From: Acrocarpospora macrocephala
Lineage (GTDB): Bacteria > Actinomycetota > Actinomycetes > Streptosporangiales > Streptosporangiaceae
Reading direction: 5' to 3'
NCBI RefSeq assembly: GCF_009687865.1
Contig: NZ_BLAE01000013.1
Coordinates: forward strand, 151,357 to 215,356
Length of the DNA stretch: 64,000 nt
The notes below the pieces were generated by a model. The model did no database searches. It had not been told where the DNA came from and worked only from the letters and a program-made list of their open reading frames with translations. Made by a program: the position numbers and the translations under genes. Numbering within the stretch: position 1 is the stretch's first letter; the number at the start of each line of letters is the position of its first letter. Below are positions 61,448 to 64,000 of the stretch, in pieces.

Positions 61448-61956
61448 TGGAACTTGCACCGTATGTGGAGAGCCTTCGTCGGGAACTCGCGGTCGCCGCC
61501 GCGGCCGGGGGTGAGGATGCTCGTGTGCTTGGCGAGCGTCTTGCCGCCGCGCTGGAGTCGGCTGCCACGCTGGCCCTGCTGGAGGCACTCTCGTTCGCCG
61601 CGGACGAGATCACCCGCGACCTCGCGCCCGGCTCGGTCGAGGTGCGACTACGCGGGCGCGATCCGGCCTTCGTGGTGACGCCACCCCCAACCGGCCTGCA
61701 CGAAGGTGACACGAGGATGGCGCCAGCAACACCTGCGCCACCTGTGCCACCTGCTCCGGAGGCCGACGAGGGCGGCACGTCACGCATCTCGTTGCGAGTT
61801 CCAGAACACCTCAAACCACGCATAGAGGATGCGGCCAGCCGCGCCGGTCTATCCGTCAACGCCTGGCTAGTTCGTGCCGTCACCTCCGCCCTCGAACCCG
61901 AGCGCCACCCCACCCCGTCCAACCGCGGCCAACGCTTCACCGGATGGGTCCAGTAG
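61447..61956 (+). CDS. Ribbon-helix-helix (HicB/Arc-like) DNA-binding protein
   Basis: 169 residues. N-terminal helical part (ELAPYVESLRRELAVAAAAG, LALLEALSFAADEITRDLAP), a Pro/Ala-rich linker and a C-terminal RHH domain (TSRISLRVPEHLKPRIEDAA, GLSVNAWLVRAVTSAL). Similar proteins are annotated as HicB-type antitoxins, but no toxin gene is adjacent. The start lies inside a TGACGTCA operator-like site and lacks a ribosome site, suggesting a leaderless, self-repressed transcript. It precedes the DUF4097 gene by 44 bp. Confidence 0.82.
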   Translation: MELAPYVESLRRELAVAAAAGGEDARVLGERLAAALESAATLALLEALSFAADEITRDLAPGSVEVRLRGRDPAFVVTPPPTGLHEGDTRMAPATPAPPVPPAPEADEGGTSRISLRVPEHLKPRIEDAASRAGLSVNAWLVRAVTSALEPERHPTPSNRGQRFTGWVQ

Positions 61957-62000
61957 CCACCAGCATTCACGCGCCACCACGCGTATCGGAGGGTTTCGCA

Positions 62001-62852
62001 ATGCAGACCTTTGACACCCCAGAACCCATCTCCGTCGTCATCGATATCGGCGCCGGGCAGATCCGGATCGACGCCAGCGATCGGGCTGACACGGTCGTCT
62101 ACGTGGTGCCGAGCAACGAGAACGACGACGCCGACGTGGAGTGCGCCGAGCGGGCCCGGGTCGAGTTCGCCAACGGGGAACTGGTGGTAAAGGCTCCCAA
62201 GAGCAAGTCCATCTCGTTGTTCGGTTCTGGCGGATCGGTCGATGTGAAGGTGGACCTGCCGACGAATTCCCGGGTCGATGCGACCGCCACCGCGGACATC
62301 CAGACGCGGGGCCGGCTCGGCGCCTGCAAGTTCTCCACCTCATACGGGGAAATCAACATCGACCAGACCGGCGATTTACGCTCGCAGGCCTCCAGCGGTG
62401 ACATCACGGTCATCAAGTCCGTGGGCCACACGGACCTCACCACCGCCAATGGCAGGATCCGCGTCCACCGGATCGACGGAACCGCGGCGATCAGGACCAC
62501 GAATGGTGCCATCACCGTAGGCGAGGTGACCGGCGAGGCCAGGCTGAACACCGCCCACGGCGACATCACGGTCGAACGCGCCCTCGCAGGCCTGCTGGCC
62601 AAGACCTCGTCAGGGAGCGCGCGAATCAGCCAGGTAGAACGCGGCTCCATCGTGCTGGAAAGCGCCTACGGCCAAATCGACGTAGGCATCCGGTCCGGCA
62701 TCGCCGCCTGGCTCAACCTAGACACCTCCTACGGCCACGTGCACGTCCCCCTCGAACTGCGCGACCCCCCCGAACAAACCACACAAACCGTCGAGGTCAG
62801 TGCACGCACCAACTACGGCGACATCGTAATCAGCCGCACCCAACCCGCCTGA
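62001..62852 (+). CDS. DUF4097 family beta-strand repeat protein
   Basis: 283 residues, mostly short repeated strands with GDI(T/N)-type turns (SYGEINIDQTGDLRSQASSG, DITVIKSVGHTDLTTANGRI, NGAITVGEVTGEARLNTAHG), as in DUF4097 beta-helices. No signal peptide, so probably cytosolic or peripheral. GGAGGG lies 7 nt before the ATG. Co-transcribed with the RHH protein, which is a common pairing in actinobacteria. Function unknown. Confidence 0.85.
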   Translation: MQTFDTPEPISVVIDIGAGQIRIDASDRADTVVYVVPSNENDDADVECAERARVEFANGELVVKAPKSKSISLFGSGGSVDVKVDLPTNSRVDATATADIQTRGRLGACKFSTSYGEINIDQTGDLRSQASSGDITVIKSVGHTDLTTANGRIRVHRIDGTAAIRTTNGAITVGEVTGEARLNTAHGDITVERALAGLLAKTSSGSARISQVERGSIVLESAYGQIDVGIRSGIAAWLNLDTSYGHVHVPLELRDPPEQTTQTVEVSARTNYGDIVISRTQPA

Positions 62853-62890
62853 CCACCCAACCCGCCCAACCACACAACCCGCCCAACCTG

Positions 62891-63036
62891 CACGACCCGC
62901 CCGACGCACAACCTGCACGACCTGCCCAACGCACAACCTGCACGACCTGCCCAACGCACAACCTGACCTGCCCAACGCACAACCTGCACGACCTGCCCAA
63001 CGCACAACCTGCACGACCTGCCCAACGCACAACCTG
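62891..63036 (+). repeat. 25-bp minisatellite (about 6 units)
   Basis: Unit CACGACCTGCCCAACGCAC plus AACCTG. Units begin at 62891, 62916, 62941, then a 21-bp deletion copy at 62966, then 62987 and 63012. Confidence 0.95.
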
Positions 63037-63074
<38 letters not shown>

Positions 63075-63306
63075 GCCTGACCACGCGACCAGCGTGAATG
63101 ACCGGTCAACCCAAGCTGCGGGAACTGCCTGACCAACGCGACCTTCCAAATCCGCGCACAGACGACAACCTGCTCAACCTGCGCAAATACCGATGGCCGA
63201 GGCACCTGATCGACAAGTCTGCGGGACCCCTGAAAGCTGCCGCTAGGAGCCTGACCCTACGGGTCTATGCGATGCGCGAAAGCTGCCGCTCGGAGCCTGA
63301 ACTGAC

Positions 63307-63350
63307 GATCTGCACGATCTGCACGACCTGCACGACCTGCACGACCTGCG
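63307..63350 (+). repeat. 9-bp repeat (GAYCTGCAC)x5
   Basis: GATCTGCAC twice, then GACCTGCAC twice and a final GACCTGCG. Just before it, GAAAGCTGCCGCT occurs at 63232 and 63278. Confidence 0.95.
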
Positions 63351-63780
63351 AAAGCCTGTCCTTAGGTGCCTGACTTGCATGACCTCCCGGCGCGTGGCGT
63401 GTGCGGCGTGCGTGATCCGGAGTGATCTACCTGACGTGCTTGACCCGACGGATCTCGGCGATCTGCGGAAACTGTCCGAGGCGTCTTACTGGCACGCCCC
63501 ATCTCGACCTGCACAACCCGCATAACCCCGCCGTGGTGACCCGCACGATTTCCATGACCACATAGCCCCACGTGAGCTGCGCGACCTGCAAGCGGTGCAT
63601 GAGGTGTTCGACCCGTGCGAACTGCATGAGTTGCCTGACCCGAACGGTCTGGCCTGATCTTGCACGGCCCTGCATGAGCAGCGCGACTCGCCTCAGATGT
63701 TCAACTCGCGCAAGTTTCGTGAGCTGCCCGACTCGCATGCTCCCCTGACCTGCGGCGAGCTACTCCACCTCCACGACCTG

Positions 63781-64000
63781 CCCAGGCCCGCACAGTCTCC
63801 CGGCCGGCGCGAGCTGCCCAAGCCACATGGCCTACCAGACCAACACGAATTCCCCGATCAGCGCAAGCTACCCAATCCACACAACCCGCCCAGGCCCGCA
63901 CGAACTCCCGGCCAGCGTGAACTGCCCAAACCACATGGCCTACCAGACCAACACGAACTCCCCCGATCAGCGCAAGCTACCCAATCCACACAACCCGCCC
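63781..64000 (+). repeat. 108-bp tandem repeat running off the window
   Basis: Unit 1 is 63781-63888; unit 2 is 63889-63997 with one inserted C near 63963; CCC at 63998 starts a third. The repeat begins CCCAGGCCCGCAC and ends CCACACAACCCG. Unit 1 reads openly as RELPKPHGLPDQHEFPDQRK; the inserted C breaks that frame in unit 2. Confidence 0.95.

Noticed and set aside
62891..63036. Regularly repeated 25-bp units that could suggest a CRISPR array
   Set aside because: Units are directly adjacent with no spacers, and no cas genes are present.
63098..63373. 91-codon frame with an LPDQR pattern in the repeat region
   Set aside because: It ends in a low-complexity Thr-Cys run made by the 9-bp repeat, and lacks a ribosome site.

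Overview
The window is GC-rich actinobacterial DNA. The evidence is strong G/C bias at third codon positions, frequent GTG starts, many ATGA/GTGA stop-start overlaps, few long spacers, LacI/ROK/TetR-controlled solute transporters, F420-type and DevR/DevS-type proteins, and MalT-like LuxR and WYL regulators. The gene mix resembles a soil filamentous actinomycete such as a Streptosporangiaceae member; that placement is inference. No rRNA, tRNA, CRISPR array, insertion sequence or origin was recognised.

Layout. 0-9 kb: an SDR cut by the window edge, a WYL regulator, a 49-residue Cys-containing peptide, and a sugar locus (LacI regulator and GH3 glycosidase on one side, lipoprotein plus two permeases on the other, no ATPase gene). 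9-16.5 kb: asparagine synthetase, an SRPBCC/TetR pair with its own operator, a secreted beta-helix protein, a DUF2071 protein, and a P1B-type ATPase whose phosphorylated Asp is Asn. 16.6-23.3 kb: an RbsABC-type sugar importer with a lactonase and a ROK regulator. 23.6-34.5 kb: a class II amidotransferase, then a seven-gene operon for peptide import, a P1-family aminopeptidase and a kinase/phospholyase-like fusion, with a divergent TetR gene.

34.5-38.5 kb: a second SMP-30 protein, a mini cytochrome-b-like membrane protein, an Rv2629/Balon-like ribosome factor and a zinc alcohol dehydrogenase. 38.8-49 kb, the most interesting part: a toxin-antitoxin pair, a membrane-anchored helical protein and a tightly overlapping operon of caspase-like protease plus P-loop NTPase, alpha/beta hydrolase, and WD40 propeller with a C-terminal winged helix. 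This looks like a caspase-STAND-propeller conflict protein split into separate genes with an esterase between the halves. Two secreted proteins follow, one with a HExxHxxxGLxDEY metallopeptidase motif, then strong terminators.

49-56 kb: DUF4386, TetR, a truncated SDR remnant, an LLM oxidoreductase, a MarR-like regulator with a perfect 20-bp palindrome, a 28-residue-repeat protein and a MalT-like LuxR activator. 56-61.3 kb: an RCC1/PASTA secreted protein behind a structured leader, then a DosR/DevR-like dormancy module (universal stress protein, GAF histidine kinase, flavin-binding protein, response regulator) with GGGACC..GGTCCC-type boxes. 61.4-64 kb: a ribbon-helix-helix protein, a DUF4097 protein and 1.1 kb of compound minisatellite DNA.

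A recurring theme is recent in-frame tandem amplification of short segments: 57 bp x5 in the GH3 enzyme, 63 bp x3 in the fusion enzyme and 84 bp x4 in the repeat protein. Outside coding sequence the repeats (25, 9, 6 and 108 bp) need not keep a frame.
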